Below, one piece after another: positions 29,772-39,079 of a stretch of DNA of 64,000 nucleotides. Numbering within the stretch: the stretch's first letter is position 1; the number at the start of each line of letters is the position of its first letter. The notes under the pieces were generated by a model. It saw only the letters and a program-made list of their open reading frames with translations, had not been told where the DNA came from and did no database searches. A program made the position numbers and the translations under genes. Location: NCBI RefSeq assembly GCF_003289965.1, contig NZ_QMBQ01000002.1:310001-374000 (forward strand). The letters are read 5' to 3'. Origin of the DNA: Mesorhizobium atlanticum (GTDB taxonomy: Bacteria; Pseudomonadota; Alphaproteobacteria; Rhizobiales; Rhizobiaceae).

Positions 29772-31568
29772 TCAGCGCTGGACCTTCAGACCGAGATAGA
29801 CGCTGTTGGCCGTGTAGTCGCGGCCGGGCAGGTTGCTGGTCAGCTTCTCGGTCCTGACGCGGGTGGTAACCCCGGCATAGCGATTGAGCCACCAGGTGAG
29901 CCCCGCCTCGGCGCTCAGGATCAGATCGTGGCCGTCGGAGCCGGTATAGTCGCGCCAATCGAGGCCAAGCGCCGAGTTTGCCGTCAGGTTGGCGCGGATC
30001 TGGCGCTCGCCGGTCAAACGGCTGGAATAGAGGATATCGCCGCTCTGGCCGGCGGTCGTTGTCGTCTCGACGCTGGTCTTGCCGGTGAGCCCGATGGTGG
30101 TGCCGCGCTCGGGTGACCATTTGAGGTCGGCGTTGATGCTTGGGCCCGCCACCGCCGGCAGGCGGCTGTCGTCGATCGCCTCGCGCAGCCAGCCGGCGGA
30201 GAATTCGCCGGACAGCTTCTCGCCCATATCGAGCTCGAGGCCGGCACGCGCGCCAAGCCTGGTCGAGGACCTTTGGAAGCCGTCGGTGTCGGTGCGCAGG
30301 TCATAGACGCGCCGCCCGGCCTCGACCTCCGTGAAGGGCGTCAGCGCGGGCGAGACCTCGTAACCGGTGCGCAAGGTCGCGGTGTAGAGCGTGGAGTCGC
30401 GATCCTTCTGCGACACGGTGGTGCCGTTGGAGAGCTCGGCGTCGCCGTAGAAATCATGCGAGACCGCCCCGGTCAGCGCATAGCGCATCTTGCCGACACT
30501 TTTTTCGACGCCCAAGCTGCCGTCCACGGTCTGGCGCAGCGGCTGCTGGGTGACACCGGCGATCGCATCCGGCGAGGAGGCCGATTCCGGCGCCGCCTCG
30601 TAGCCGAGCTTGGCGATGGCGCGCAGCTCGTTGTCGAGATCGACGTTGAGCTGGCCTTCGATGCGGCCCTGCGCATCGTTGATCTTCTCGCCTGAGACGG
30701 TGTTGCGGAACTGGCCGTAGCCGGTGATCAGAGCCGAATTCTCGCGCCAGTCGGAGGTCGCCGTGAAACGCAGCGCCGTCTCGGACAGAACGGCCGATTT
30801 GCCGGTGCTGCTGGAATCGGCATTGGACGTCGCGGTGAAGCCTTGCTCCAGCGTCGGCCGGAACAGAAAGGTGCCGATCCTGACGCCGGGAGCCGCGAAG
30901 GGATCTTCCTCCGGCTTGACCTTCTGTCCATCGATCGAGCCGGTGCGCTCCTGGCCCGGGTCGAGCTTCTGCTTATCGACGCTGTCGATGGTGACGGCGC
31001 GGCGGTTGCTGCCGTCGTCGGTCGCCGCGGCATCTGCCTGCCCACCGGGGGCGGCAGTCGCGGCGGTGGTCGTGTTGTCGGTTGCCTCGCCCGTCTTCTT
31101 CTTCGCCTTGCTCTTGTCGGCGGTCTTGGTATTCGCCTTCGTGTCGGCCTTGGCGTTCAGGGCGCGCTGCTTTGCCGTCGAAGGCCGGCGCGGCTTTGCC
31201 GGCGCCTTCGTGTCGGCCAGCGGATCGTTGGCCGCCTGCGGCTGGTCGAAGACGCTGTCCGACGCACTCGCCGTATGGTCGTCGTCGGGAACGGCGCCGG
31301 GGCTTGCCGGCTGATAGGTCGTGGGCGCCGTGTCCTGGACGACCGAAGCGGGAGCGTTCTGGTCCTGCGTCCCTTGCGCCCGCAACTGTCTGGCCTTGCG
31401 CTGCTGGTCGGCGAGTATCGCCGATTCGGATACCTCGCCGCGCAGCTCGGTTTCCTGCGAAAATGCCGGCGCCGGACGCAGCAAGGCAAGCGCGCTCGCC
31501 GTCAGCAGCAGTGCTGCAACGGCAATGCCCCTCCGACCGATTTTCGTTTCAGGCTGGCCCCCGGACAT
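29772..31568 (-). CDS. Large outer-membrane beta-barrel protein
   Basis: About 598 residues from ATG 31568 (GTGs at 31577 and 31574 are alternatives). A signal peptide ends near PAFSQE. Residues about 60-230 are low complexity, rich in Ala, Lys, Thr, Asp and Pro, including KTADKSKAKKKT. The rest consists of alternating beta strands (e.g. RIGTFLFRPTLEQGFTATSN, SALITGYGQFRN) and ends in SVYLGLKVQR, consistent with an outer-membrane barrel. This long rhizobial barrel family has no assigned function. It is convergent with galU. Confidence 0.75.
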   Translation of the reverse strand: MSGGQPETKIGRRGIAVAALLLTASALALLRPAPAFSQETELRGEVSESAILADQQRKARQLRAQGTQDQNAPASVVQDTAPTTYQPASPGAVPDDDHTASASDSVFDQPQAANDPLADTKAPAKPRRPSTAKQRALNAKADTKANTKTADKSKAKKKTGEATDNTTTAATAAPGGQADAAATDDGSNRRAVTIDSVDKQKLDPGQERTGSIDGQKVKPEEDPFAAPGVRIGTFLFRPTLEQGFTATSNADSSSTGKSAVLSETALRFTATSDWRENSALITGYGQFRNTVSGEKINDAQGRIEGQLNVDLDNELRAIAKLGYEAAPESASSPDAIAGVTQQPLRQTVDGSLGVEKSVGKMRYALTGAVSHDFYGDAELSNGTTVSQKDRDSTLYTATLRTGYEVSPALTPFTEVEAGRRVYDLRTDTDGFQRSSTRLGARAGLELDMGEKLSGEFSAGWLREAIDDSRLPAVAGPSINADLKWSPERGTTIGLTGKTSVETTTTAGQSGDILYSSRLTGERQIRANLTANSALGLDWRDYTGSDGHDLILSAEAGLTWWLNRYAGVTTRVRTEKLTSNLPGRDYTANSVYLGLKVQR

Positions 31569-31728
31569 CGTCACCACTGCTTGCGCGGCGCGGTTGCGCC
31601 ATACTTACCGAACCGTAAATGCGGATGGTTAACGGAGGGTTGAGAGAGCCTCCTCGGAGCCCTTCCAATCGGGGGCTCAAGGCAATTCTGTTGGACAGGG
31701 GCGCGGCAAAGCGCTAATCGCTTCGCCC

Positions 31729-32730
31729 ATGCATGCTGGGTCCCCAGAAAGAAAGCAGCCCAACAGGCAGGCTGCGATCGAATCGGCGCTGAGAACGGTG
31801 GCGACGGAGCAGGCCGGTGTGGCGGCTTTGGCCGCCGCGCTCGAGAATGGCTTGGCGGAGCCTTTTGCAGCCGCTATCGACCTGATTTCGCGGATCGACG
31901 GCCGCGTCATCGTCACAGGTGTCGGCAAGAGCGGCCATATTGGCTCCAAGATCGCCGCGACGCTGGCCTCGACCGGCACGCCAGCCTTTTTCGTCCATCC
32001 GGCGGAGGCCAACCACGGCGATCTCGGCATGATCGCCCGGGACGACGCCATCATTGCCATGTCCTGGTCGGGCGAGAGCAAGGAATTGATGGGCATCGTC
32101 GCCTATTCCAGGCGCTTTTCCATCCCGCTGATCGCCATCACGTCGGGCGAGAGCTCGGCGCTGGCGCGGGCCGCCGATGTGGTGCTGCTGCTGCCGTCCG
32201 TGCCCGAGGCCTGCCCGCATGGGCTGGCGCCTACAACCTCCGCCCTGCTGCAGCTCGTCATGGGCGATGCCTTGGCGATCGCGCTGCTCGAGGCACGCGG
32301 TTTCACGCCGGACCATTTCCGCACCTTCCATCCGGGCGGCCAACTCGGCGCCAACCTGACCCAGATACGCGAGATCATGCATGTCGGCGAAAGGCTGCCG
32401 CTGGTGCCGTCGGGCACCGGCATGCAGGAGGCGATCCTGGAATTGTCGCGCAAGGGTTTCGGCTGCGTGGCGATTACCGGCGCCGACGGCGCGCTGGTCG
32501 GCATCGTCACCGACGGCGACATCCGCCGCCACATTGCCAGCGACCTTCTGACGATGAGCGTCGATCAGGTGATGACCAGGAAGCCGAAGACGGCCAGCCC
32601 GGACACTCTGGTGGCGACCGCGCTGCAGACCATCAACACATCCGCCATAACCAGCCTCATGGTCGTCGAAGGCGGACGTCCGGTCGGACTGGTGCATCTG
32701 CACGATCTGCTGCGCATCGGCGCCGCTTAG
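31729..32730 (+). CDS. kdsD: Arabinose-5-phosphate isomerase (KpsF/GutQ family)
   Basis: A 333-residue enzyme converting ribulose-5-phosphate to arabinose-5-phosphate, the first step to KDO for LPS. The SIS sugar-isomerase domain has VTGVGKSGHIGSKIA and SWSGESKE; EANHGDLGMI and the FRTFHPGGQLG metal/active-site histidines are present. Two CBS domains follow (IMHVGERLPLV and VMTRKPKTAS). No clear ribosome site precedes ATG 31729; it is divergent from the barrel gene. Confidence 0.92.
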   Translation: MHAGSPERKQPNRQAAIESALRTVATEQAGVAALAAALENGLAEPFAAAIDLISRIDGRVIVTGVGKSGHIGSKIAATLASTGTPAFFVHPAEANHGDLGMIARDDAIIAMSWSGESKELMGIVAYSRRFSIPLIAITSGESSALARAADVVLLLPSVPEACPHGLAPTTSALLQLVMGDALAIALLEARGFTPDHFRTFHPGGQLGANLTQIREIMHVGERLPLVPSGTGMQEAILELSRKGFGCVAITGADGALVGIVTDGDIRRHIASDLLTMSVDQVMTRKPKTASPDTLVATALQTINTSAITSLMVVEGGRPVGLVHLHDLLRIGAA

Positions 32731-32769
32731 ACAGCGTCAAGATCCAACGCATCCTGAGCGGCAGTCGGC

Positions 32770-33234
32770 TCAGATCGCCTCGACGGTCAGCTCCAGATCC
32801 GTATCCGCCGCTCCGGTCACGCGCACCTGCGTGCCGACCGGCAGGTCGGGTCCGGAGACGCGCCACAGCGTGTCGCCGAGTCGGATGCGGCCGCGGCCGT
32901 TCTTGATCGGCTCGGTCAATGTCGCCGTACGGCCGACCATCTGGGCGCCGCGGCGGTTGAGCAGCGGCTGGTCGACGCTGCCTTGGCGCGAAACCGCAAT
33001 CTGCCTGCCGACATAGGCCGAGACCACGGCCAGCACGAGGAAGGCCAGGACCTGGACCTGCCAGGTCCAGAAGGCGGCGTCCCAGATCGCCAGCGACACC
33101 GCGCCGATGATCAGCGCCGCGATGCCGATCCACAGCATGAACACGCCGGGCGCCACGACTTCCATCACCAGGAGCACGATGCCCAGAACCATCCAGTTCC
33201 ACGGGCCGAGTTCCGAAACGATGCGGTCGATCAT
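32770..33234 (-). CDS. NfeD-family membrane protein
   Basis: A 154-residue short NfeD protein with two or three hydrophobic segments in residues 14-75 and a C-terminal OB-fold (RTATLTEPIKNGRGRIRLGDTLWRV..., with the family GRIR and DTLWRVSG patterns). NfeD proteins pair with SPFH/stomatin proteins in membrane microdomains. Its ATG is 31 bases after the stop of the SPFH gene on the same strand, with GGGAGA as ribosome site. Confidence 0.9.
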   Translation of the reverse strand: MIDRIVSELGPWNWMVLGIVLLVMEVVAPGVFMLWIGIAALIIGAVSLAIWDAAFWTWQVQVLAFLVLAVVSAYVGRQIAVSRQGSVDQPLLNRRGAQMVGRTATLTEPIKNGRGRIRLGDTLWRVSGPDLPVGTQVRVTGAADTDLELTVEAI

Positions 33235-33264
33235 TGATGTTCTCCCACCCCGGACGGCGTCACA

Positions 33265-34215
33265 TCAGTTGTCGCCGGGCTTGACGACCGGCGGGCGGGA
33301 TGCCTGCCGCTGCGTGCCGGAAGAGCCGTCGCCCTTGAAAACTTCGCGAGCGATCTCGCCGATGCCGCCCAGCGTGCCGATGAGGGATGACGCCTCAAGC
33401 GGCATCAGCACGATCTTGTTGTTGGGCGCCGAGCCGATCTTGGACAGCGCCTCGGTGTATTTCTGGGCGACGAAGTAATTGAGCGCCTGCACGTCGCCCT
33501 TGGCGATGGCTTCCGACACGACCTGGGTCGCCTTGGCTTCGGCTTCCGCCGAGCGCTCGCGCGCTTCGGCATCGCGGAAGGCGGCTTCCCGCCGGCCCTC
33601 GGCCTCGAGGATCTGCGATTGCTTCAAGCCCTCGGCAGCCAGGATCTGGGCGCGCTTGTTGCGCTCGGCCGTCATCTGGCGGCCCATCGATTCAATAAGG
33701 TTGGCCGGCGGGTTGATGTCCTTGATCTCGACGCGTGTGATCTTGATGCCCCAGGGGTGCGCCGCCTCGTCGACGACGCGCAGCAGGCGCTCGTTGATGG
33801 CGTCGCGGTTGGACAGCAATTCGTCGAGGTCCATCGAGCCCATGACGGTACGGATGTTGGTCATGGTGAGGTTGAGGATGGCGTTCTGCAGGCCTGAGAC
33901 CTGGTAGGCGGCCTGTGCGGCATTGAGGATCTGAAAGAAGGCGATCCCATCGACGCCGACGATGGCGTTGTCACGGGTGATGATCTCCTGCGTCGGGACA
34001 TCGAGCACCTGTTCCATCATGTTCATCTTGGCGCCGATGCGCTCGAAGATGGGGTTGATGATGTTGAGGCCAGGGGTCAGCGTCTTGGTGTAACGGCCGA
34101 AGCGCTCCACCGTGTAATTATAGCCTTGCGGCACCGTCTTGATGCCTTTGAAAAGAAGAATGATGACAAGGAAAACAAGGACAATGATTGCAATATCGAA
34201 ACCGCTAAAGCCCAT
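33265..34215 (-). CDS. SPFH-domain/stomatin-like membrane protein (QmcA type)
   Basis: A 316-residue protein with one N-terminal membrane helix (residues 5-24), then an SPFH domain ([33 protein letters not shown]) and a coiled, Ala/Glu-rich segment ([26 protein letters not shown]) that drives oligomerisation. It is first in the operon with NfeD and is expected to form detergent-resistant membrane scaffolds that guide proteases or other membrane proteins. Confidence 0.92.
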   Translation of the reverse strand: MGFSGFDIAIIVLVFLVIILLFKGIKTVPQGYNYTVERFGRYTKTLTPGLNIINPIFERIGAKMNMMEQVLDVPTQEIITRDNAIVGVDGIAFFQILNAAQAAYQVSGLQNAILNLTMTNIRTVMGSMDLDELLSNRDAINERLLRVVDEAAHPWGIKITRVEIKDINPPANLIESMGRQMTAERNKRAQILAAEGLKQSQILEAEGRREAAFRDAEARERSAEAEAKATQVVSEAIAKGDVQALNYFVAQKYTEALSKIGSAPNNKIVLMPLEASSLIGTLGGIGEIAREVFKGDGSSGTQRQASRPPVVKPGDN

Positions 34216-34348
34216 TTCGCTTCTCCCTCAAAGGCGGCGACCTCACGGAATCACTTAAGTGTGTTTCCGCAACGTTACAATCAGGTGATCGCCAATATTG
34301 GTTAGCGGCGGGTTTTGCGCACCGGTTTCGAGCTGTCGGTGAAGCCGG

Positions 34349-35413
34349 TCACACCCAGCCGGAAAGCTCGCGCCGCACCAGCGCCTCGATGACCGCCATG
34401 CCCTCGGGACTGTCATTGAGACAGGGGATATGGGCGAAGTTCTTGCCGCCGGCGTGATGGAAGGTTTCGGCCGCTTCGCGGCCGATCTCGTCCAGCGTCT
34501 CGATGCAGTCGACGGAAAAGCCCGGATTGACGACGGCGATCGACTTGACGCCGTCCTTCGCCAACTTCTCGACCGTGACGTCGGTGTAGGGCTGCAGCCA
34601 TTCCTGCGCGCCGAAGCGCGACTGGAAGGTGGTGATGAGCTTCTTCTCGTCCCAGCCGAGCCTTTCCCGCAGCAGCCGCGTCGTCTTGAGGCAATGGCAG
34701 TGGTAGGGGTCGCCCTTCTCGAAATACGGCTTCGGAATGCCGTGATAGGACGCGATAACCACTTCGGGCTCGAAGTCCAACGTCCCAAGATGCCGCTCGA
34801 TCGAGTGAGCGAGAGCCTCGATGTAGACCGGTTCATCATAATAGGGCGGTACGCTGCGGATCGCCGGAGCGTTTCTGATCTTCATCAGCGCGCGGAACAA
34901 CTGGTCGTTGGCGGTCGCCGTCGTCGTTGCTGAATACTGCGGATAGAGCGGGAAGGACAGGATACGGTCGCAGCCCTGCTCGACCAGTCTTTGCGCGACG
35001 CTTGCGGTCGAAGGATTGCCGTAGCGCATCGCCCAATCGACCACGACGTTCGCGTGATCGGCGAGGGTACTGGCGAGCTTCTCTGCCTGGGAACGGGTGA
35101 AGCTGCGCAGCGGCGACTCGTTCTTCTCCCGATTCCAGATCCTGGCATAGTTGGCGCCGGACTTTTTTGGCCGGGTCGTCAAAACCAGGCCGTAAAGGAT
35201 CGGATACCAGATCGCCTTGTTGAGCTCGATGACGCGTGGGTCGGAGAGGAATTCCCTGAGATACCGCCACATCGGCGCGAATTCGATTCCGTCGGGTGTG
35301 CCGAGATTGATCAGCATGACGCCGACCTTGCCCTGCTTAACCGCCGGGTGGCCGGCAGGCAGCAGACCAGCGGTCCTCGCGGTCTTGACATCGGTGGGGC
35401 TGGCAAGCGTCAT
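34349..35413 (-). CDS. hemH: Ferrochelatase
   Basis: A 354-residue enzyme that inserts Fe(II) into protoporphyrin IX, last step of heme synthesis. The family blocks KVGVMLINLGTPDG, PLYPQYSATTTA and IASYHGIPKPYFEKGDPYHCHC (with the metal-site His) and the acidic PGFSVDCIETLDEIGRE helix are all seen. ATG 35413 follows CGGAGA; the codon before it is a TTG. It stands alone. Confidence 0.96.
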   Translation of the reverse strand: MTLASPTDVKTARTAGLLPAGHPAVKQGKVGVMLINLGTPDGIEFAPMWRYLREFLSDPRVIELNKAIWYPILYGLVLTTRPKKSGANYARIWNREKNESPLRSFTRSQAEKLASTLADHANVVVDWAMRYGNPSTASVAQRLVEQGCDRILSFPLYPQYSATTTATANDQLFRALMKIRNAPAIRSVPPYYDEPVYIEALAHSIERHLGTLDFEPEVVIASYHGIPKPYFEKGDPYHCHCLKTTRLLRERLGWDEKKLITTFQSRFGAQEWLQPYTDVTVEKLAKDGVKSIAVVNPGFSVDCIETLDEIGREAAETFHHAGGKNFAHIPCLNDSPEGMAVIEALVRRELSGWV

Positions 35414-35559
35414 CAACGGTCTCCGATAGCGCCGCGGAAACTAGCGATGCCCTGCCGGTTTTCAATGCTGCGTCTGGCCGCACCTTATCGTGTTTGGCAA
35501 AGGAAAAGGAACATCCGCCCGGTTTCCCGGGCGGATGCCATGAATTCCGGAGTGGCCGC

Positions 35560-37656
35560 TTACTTCGCAGCCGGCGGAATGGTCAGCGTCGCGCCGAGCG
35601 GCAGGCGACGCGGCTTGAAGTCCTTGTTGGCCTCGGAGATGAGCTTCCACTTGGTCGCATCGCCATAGGCTTTCCTTGCCAGGTCCCAATAGGTATCGCC
35701 GGCGGCGACGGTGTGGCTTGTTTCTGCCGGCTTGGTTTCAGCGGGCTTTGCCGGTTCGGCGGCGGGAGCAGGGGTAGGCTTTGCCGGTTCCGCAGCCGGA
35801 GCCGCAGGCGCCGTCTCGGCCGGCTTCGCGGTCTCGGCAGGTGCGGCTTCAGCCGGAACGGCCGGTGGTGTACCGGCAATGTCGCCGGAGCCGGAAGGCA
35901 GCGCCGGCATTGCAGGCTCAGCGTTCGCCGGTGCGGTCTCGGCCGGCTTTGCTGCTTCGGCCGCAGGCGCCTGGGTGGCGGCGGGAGCGGTCTCGGCGGG
36001 CTTCGCCGGTTCCACCGGCTTGGCCGGCTCAGCCGCTGCGGTCGTTGCCGCAATCTCGGTGATGCGGCCGTCGAGCTTCGGCGTGTAGGGCCGATGGGCG
36101 CCGAGATAGTCGGCCACCACCTGCTCCAGGCCTGGGCCGTAGTCATAGGCGTTCGTGGCCTTCTCGGCGAAGACCTTGTAGCCGTCGCCGCCTTGGCGGA
36201 CATAGTTGTTGGTGGCGACGAGATACTGCTTGTCGGGGTTGATCGGCGCCCAAGCGCCGTTCTCCATCACCTCGACCGATTTGACGCGGCCGGCGTTGGG
36301 CGCCACCGACTTGTCGAAGGAATATTTGAGGCCGGCAACCTGCGGGAAGCGGCCGGCGCCGTCCTCGACCTGGCTGAGACCGCTTTCCAGGCCAGCGACC
36401 AGGTCCTTGCCCGAAATCTTGAAGGTGGCCAGCGTGTTCTGGAACGGCAGCACGGTCAGCACCTCGCCCATCGTCACCGTGCCCTGGTCGATCGAGGCGC
36501 GCAGTCCGCCGCCGTTCGAGATGACGATCTCGACGCCCTGGCCCTTGGTGCGGTCGAGGATGGCATCGGAAACGAGATCGCCCATCTCGCATTCGCGCGC
36601 GCGGCAGTTCTCGCGGCTGCCGTCGATCGCCTTGGTGGTCTCGGCCACCTCCTTGTTCTTCAGCGCCTCGATCGGCGCACCGAGCTCCTTGATGCGGGCA
36701 AGGACAGTGGGATCGGGCGTGATCGACTTGTCGAGATAGATCGGAGCGCCGCTAGCCTCCTTGACGTTTCCGTTGTCGTCGAACACGACCTTGAACTCGC
36801 CGAGATATTTCGAATAGGACGCCGCCTGCACCACCGGCACCTTGGAGCCGTCGGGGTTGTCGACCATCGTCGGGTACGGTCCCTCGGCTTTCGGATCGGT
36901 GTTGGACAGGAGCGTGTGGCTGTGGCCGCCGACCACCACGTCGATACCCGGGATCTTGGCGATCACGTCGCGTTCACGCCTGTAGCCGATATGGGTGACC
37001 GCGATGATCTTGTTGATGCCTTGCGCCTTGAGCTTCTCGACCTCGGCCGTGATCGATTTGACGTCGTCGGCGATGGCGATGTTCGGGCCGGGCGAGGCGA
37101 GTTCCGGCGTGTCGTTGGTGACGGCGCCGATGATGCCGATCTTCTGGCCGCCGACCTCGACGACGATCGACGGCTTGAACTTGCCGGCGGCGCCGGACTT
37201 GTCGTTAGGCACGACATTGGCGCTGACGACCGGGAACTTCGCCTTGTCGAGGAAAGGCACAAGCGCTGTCTCGCCGTCGTCGAACTCATGATTGCCGAGC
37301 GTCACCGCGTCGGGCTTGATCTGATTGAGGAATTCCTCCTCTACCGCACCCTTGTAGGTGGTGTAGAACAGCGAGCCCTGAAAACTGTCGCCTGCATTGA
37401 GCAAGAGCACGTTCTGGCCTTCGAGCTTCTTGCGCTCCGCGGCGATTGCGGTGATCAGCCGGCCGGCGCCGCCGATGCATTCGCCCTTGGTCTCCTCTTC
37501 GGCGGAACAGGTCGATTCGTATTTGTTGTTGCCTTCGATGCGGCTATGCCAGTCGTTGAAATGCAGGATGTTCAGTGTGTAGTCGGCAAAGGACACGCCG
37601 GCCGACAGGCCAAGCGTCGAAGCTGAAAGGGCTAGGATGGCGGCAATCTTCTTCAT
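35560..37656 (-). CDS. Secreted 5'-nucleotidase/UshA-type phosphoesterase fused to LysM
   Basis: A 698-residue periplasmic protein. A signal peptide (MKKIAAILALSAST... ending near VSFA) is followed by a metallophosphoesterase domain (ILHFNDWHSR, GDSFQGSL, LGNHEFDDG, TVVGGHSHTLL-like) and a 5'-nucleotidase C-terminal domain (ISNGGGLRASID, NNYVRQGGDGYKVF). Residues about 520-640 are repeats of the type EPAKPAETAPA. The last 50 residues are a LysM domain (HTVAAGDTYWDLARKAYGD) that binds peptidoglycan. ATG 37656 has GGGAGA five bases upstream. The plain UshA family lacks LysM; the fusion would tether nucleotide salvage to the wall. Confidence 0.9.
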   Translation of the reverse strand: MKKIAAILALSASTLGLSAGVSFADYTLNILHFNDWHSRIEGNNKYESTCSAEEETKGECIGGAGRLITAIAAERKKLEGQNVLLLNAGDSFQGSLFYTTYKGAVEEEFLNQIKPDAVTLGNHEFDDGETALVPFLDKAKFPVVSANVVPNDKSGAAGKFKPSIVVEVGGQKIGIIGAVTNDTPELASPGPNIAIADDVKSITAEVEKLKAQGINKIIAVTHIGYRRERDVIAKIPGIDVVVGGHSHTLLSNTDPKAEGPYPTMVDNPDGSKVPVVQAASYSKYLGEFKVVFDDNGNVKEASGAPIYLDKSITPDPTVLARIKELGAPIEALKNKEVAETTKAIDGSRENCRARECEMGDLVSDAILDRTKGQGVEIVISNGGGLRASIDQGTVTMGEVLTVLPFQNTLATFKISGKDLVAGLESGLSQVEDGAGRFPQVAGLKYSFDKSVAPNAGRVKSVEVMENGAWAPINPDKQYLVATNNYVRQGGDGYKVFAEKATNAYDYGPGLEQVVADYLGAHRPYTPKLDGRITEIAATTAAAEPAKPVEPAKPAETAPAATQAPAAEAAKPAETAPANAEPAMPALPSGSGDIAGTPPAVPAEAAPAETAKPAETAPAAPAAEPAKPTPAPAAEPAKPAETKPAETSHTVAAGDTYWDLARKAYGDATKWKLISEANKDFKPRRLPLGATLTIPPAAK

Positions 37657-37790
37657 CTTTGTCTCCCGGTAAATTGACTTCGACATTGCTTAAAGCCTTC
37701 GCTTGACTGGAAAATAACAGTCAGCCTCGGGTTCATGTTCACATCGGGTCCCAGCTGATGCAAGCACAATCGGGGAGATATTTGCCGGCG

Positions 37791-37830
37791 CTAAAAAGGG
37801 ACGGCGGCTCGCGCCGCCGTCCCTTTTTAG
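37791..37830. terminator. Bidirectional terminator
   Basis: A perfect 18-base stem (37791-37808 with 37813-37830) and TCGC loop; the A-rich and T-rich ends give T-runs on both strands. It should end the lipoprotein transcript coming from 37907 on the minus strand. Confidence 0.95.
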
Positions 37831-37906
37831 ACAGCGATATCGGCATCGATGATGTGCGCGCCAAGATATGTTGAGAGAACTATGAAACCGACGGCGTTAG
37901 CGCTCG

Positions 37907-38365
37907 TTAGCCATCCAGGTTAACGCCAGGCGTGCACTGATAATCGTTCGGATTGGTGGGCTGCGGTGTAATCGCCGCCTTCTGCCGGGCTTCTGCGGAA
38001 GCACATGCCGGCCGAACGATAATGGAATAGCCTTTTCGCATCATGCAACTGGAAATATATCTGCCGCGCAGACCTTCATTGACGTCATAGGTCGACGCTG
38101 TTGCGGGAATATTGAGGCCGCCCATCTCATTGCAGTAGGTCGATGAGCCAATGGTGTTGCAGGTCACTGTGCCCGGTGTGTGGACACCAGGATTGATTTG
38201 AGTCGCCATGGCCTGCGGTATTTCCTTCAGAGAGGCGATCTTGCATTGGTCATAATCGAACTGCCGTTGCGAGAATGTAGAGCCAGGCTTGAAGGCGCTT
38301 GGCATCGGGCCGGTCTGACAGCCAGCGATGACCGCGACGGTAGCAAGAATGAAACGTTTGCGCAT
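37907..38365 (-). CDS. Putative lipoprotein, function unknown
   Basis: A 152-residue protein. MRKRFILATVAVIAGC is a lipoprotein signal with the lipobox Cys at residue 16. Six more cysteines (DQCK, VTCNT, TYCNE, SSCMM, PACAS, YQCTP) suggest disulfides in the periplasm. ATG 38365 follows a run of G (GGGGGGGATC); an open frame 24 codons upstream is not needed. I do not recognise the family. Confidence 0.75.
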   Translation of the reverse strand: MRKRFILATVAVIAGCQTGPMPSAFKPGSTFSQRQFDYDQCKIASLKEIPQAMATQINPGVHTPGTVTCNTIGSSTYCNEMGGLNIPATASTYDVNEGLRGRYISSCMMRKGYSIIVRPACASAEARQKAAITPQPTNPNDYQCTPGVNLDG

Positions 38366-38458
38366 TCTGAAGATCCCCCCCTGCTCGCAATCAAAAGTAA
38401 TTTTGTTCGCTAAGCAACGGCAAAAAAATGCCGCCAACCGATCTTCACAATTGCGCTA

Positions 38459-38555
38459 GAGCGTTTCATCGTTTCACGGAAACGGTGAAACGCTCGATCT
38501 CTTTGTTTTGACGCAATTCCGGACGGAAAACCGCTCACACTTTTCCTGAAATTGC
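38459..38555. repeat. Composite dispersed repeat with GCAATTCC module, copy 3
   Basis: A first inverted repeat, GAGCGTTTCA at 38459 with TGAAACGCTC ending at 38495, is followed by the GCAATTCCGG family module (38513-38555). It fills the gap between the two lipoprotein genes. Confidence 0.75.
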
Positions 38556-38618
38556 TCTAGCCAAGCATTCGCCAGAGTTCGCTGTCAGCTGAACTCGAGC
38601 GGGCTGCTTTCTGGCTGT

Positions 38619-38993
38619 TCAGGAGCGCCGGGTAAATACGAAATTCTTCCCAGCCGCGTCGGTACAGTTTAGTTGGTTGATGGATACCAACAAACAATTG
38701 GTGTGGATTGGCGTCTGGCGAATCAATGAGGTACCTGTGATCTCAAGTGATGTGGCGCCAGTCATAGTGTAGGTACCCTCCGCAAATTTCTCACCGGTCT
38801 GGGCGGCAACCGTCGTATATTTTCCACTACTGAATGTGGAAACGGCTTGGCCAGTGCCGTCGATCCAGTTGCCTTCGACCCCCTTGGGAGCGGCGGCGGC
38901 CGGCGGTTCCGATGGACCGGTGGTGGTGCAGGCGGCGGCGGCCAAAAGGCTTGCCGCGGCGGCTGCCGAAAGCAGTTTGCGCGCAATGGTCAT
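38619..38993 (-). CDS. Omp10-like outer-membrane lipoprotein
   Basis: A 124-residue lipoprotein: MTIARKLLSAAAAASLLAAAAC has the lipobox Cys at residue 22. The mature part (KGVEGNWIDGTGQAVSTF, KFAEGTYTM, NCLLVSINQLNCTD, FVFTRRS) resembles Brucella Omp10 in length, order of motifs and the two conserved cysteines. ATG 38993 is chosen because it gives the signal peptide; the frame is open further and would overlap hss. Omp10-like proteins matter for envelope integrity and virulence in Brucella; the role here is inferred. Confidence 0.75.
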   Translation of the reverse strand: MTIARKLLSAAAAASLLAAAACTTTGPSEPPAAAAPKGVEGNWIDGTGQAVSTFSSGKYTTVAAQTGEKFAEGTYTMTGATSLEITGTSLIRQTPIHTNCLLVSINQLNCTDAAGKNFVFTRRS

Positions 38994-39079
38994 TCTTGAA
39001 AATCCTCTCCTCAGTCCGCTCCTTTCAATCGCCCGATTTCCGGGCGATTGCAAGGCGCTGCCTCTGGTCAGTCCCGGCG

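Noticed and set aside
35494..37626. 710-codon open frame antisense to the 5'-nucleotidase gene
   Set aside because: Composition is that of a GC-skewed shadow; the minus-strand gene has clear catalytic motifs and a signal peptide.
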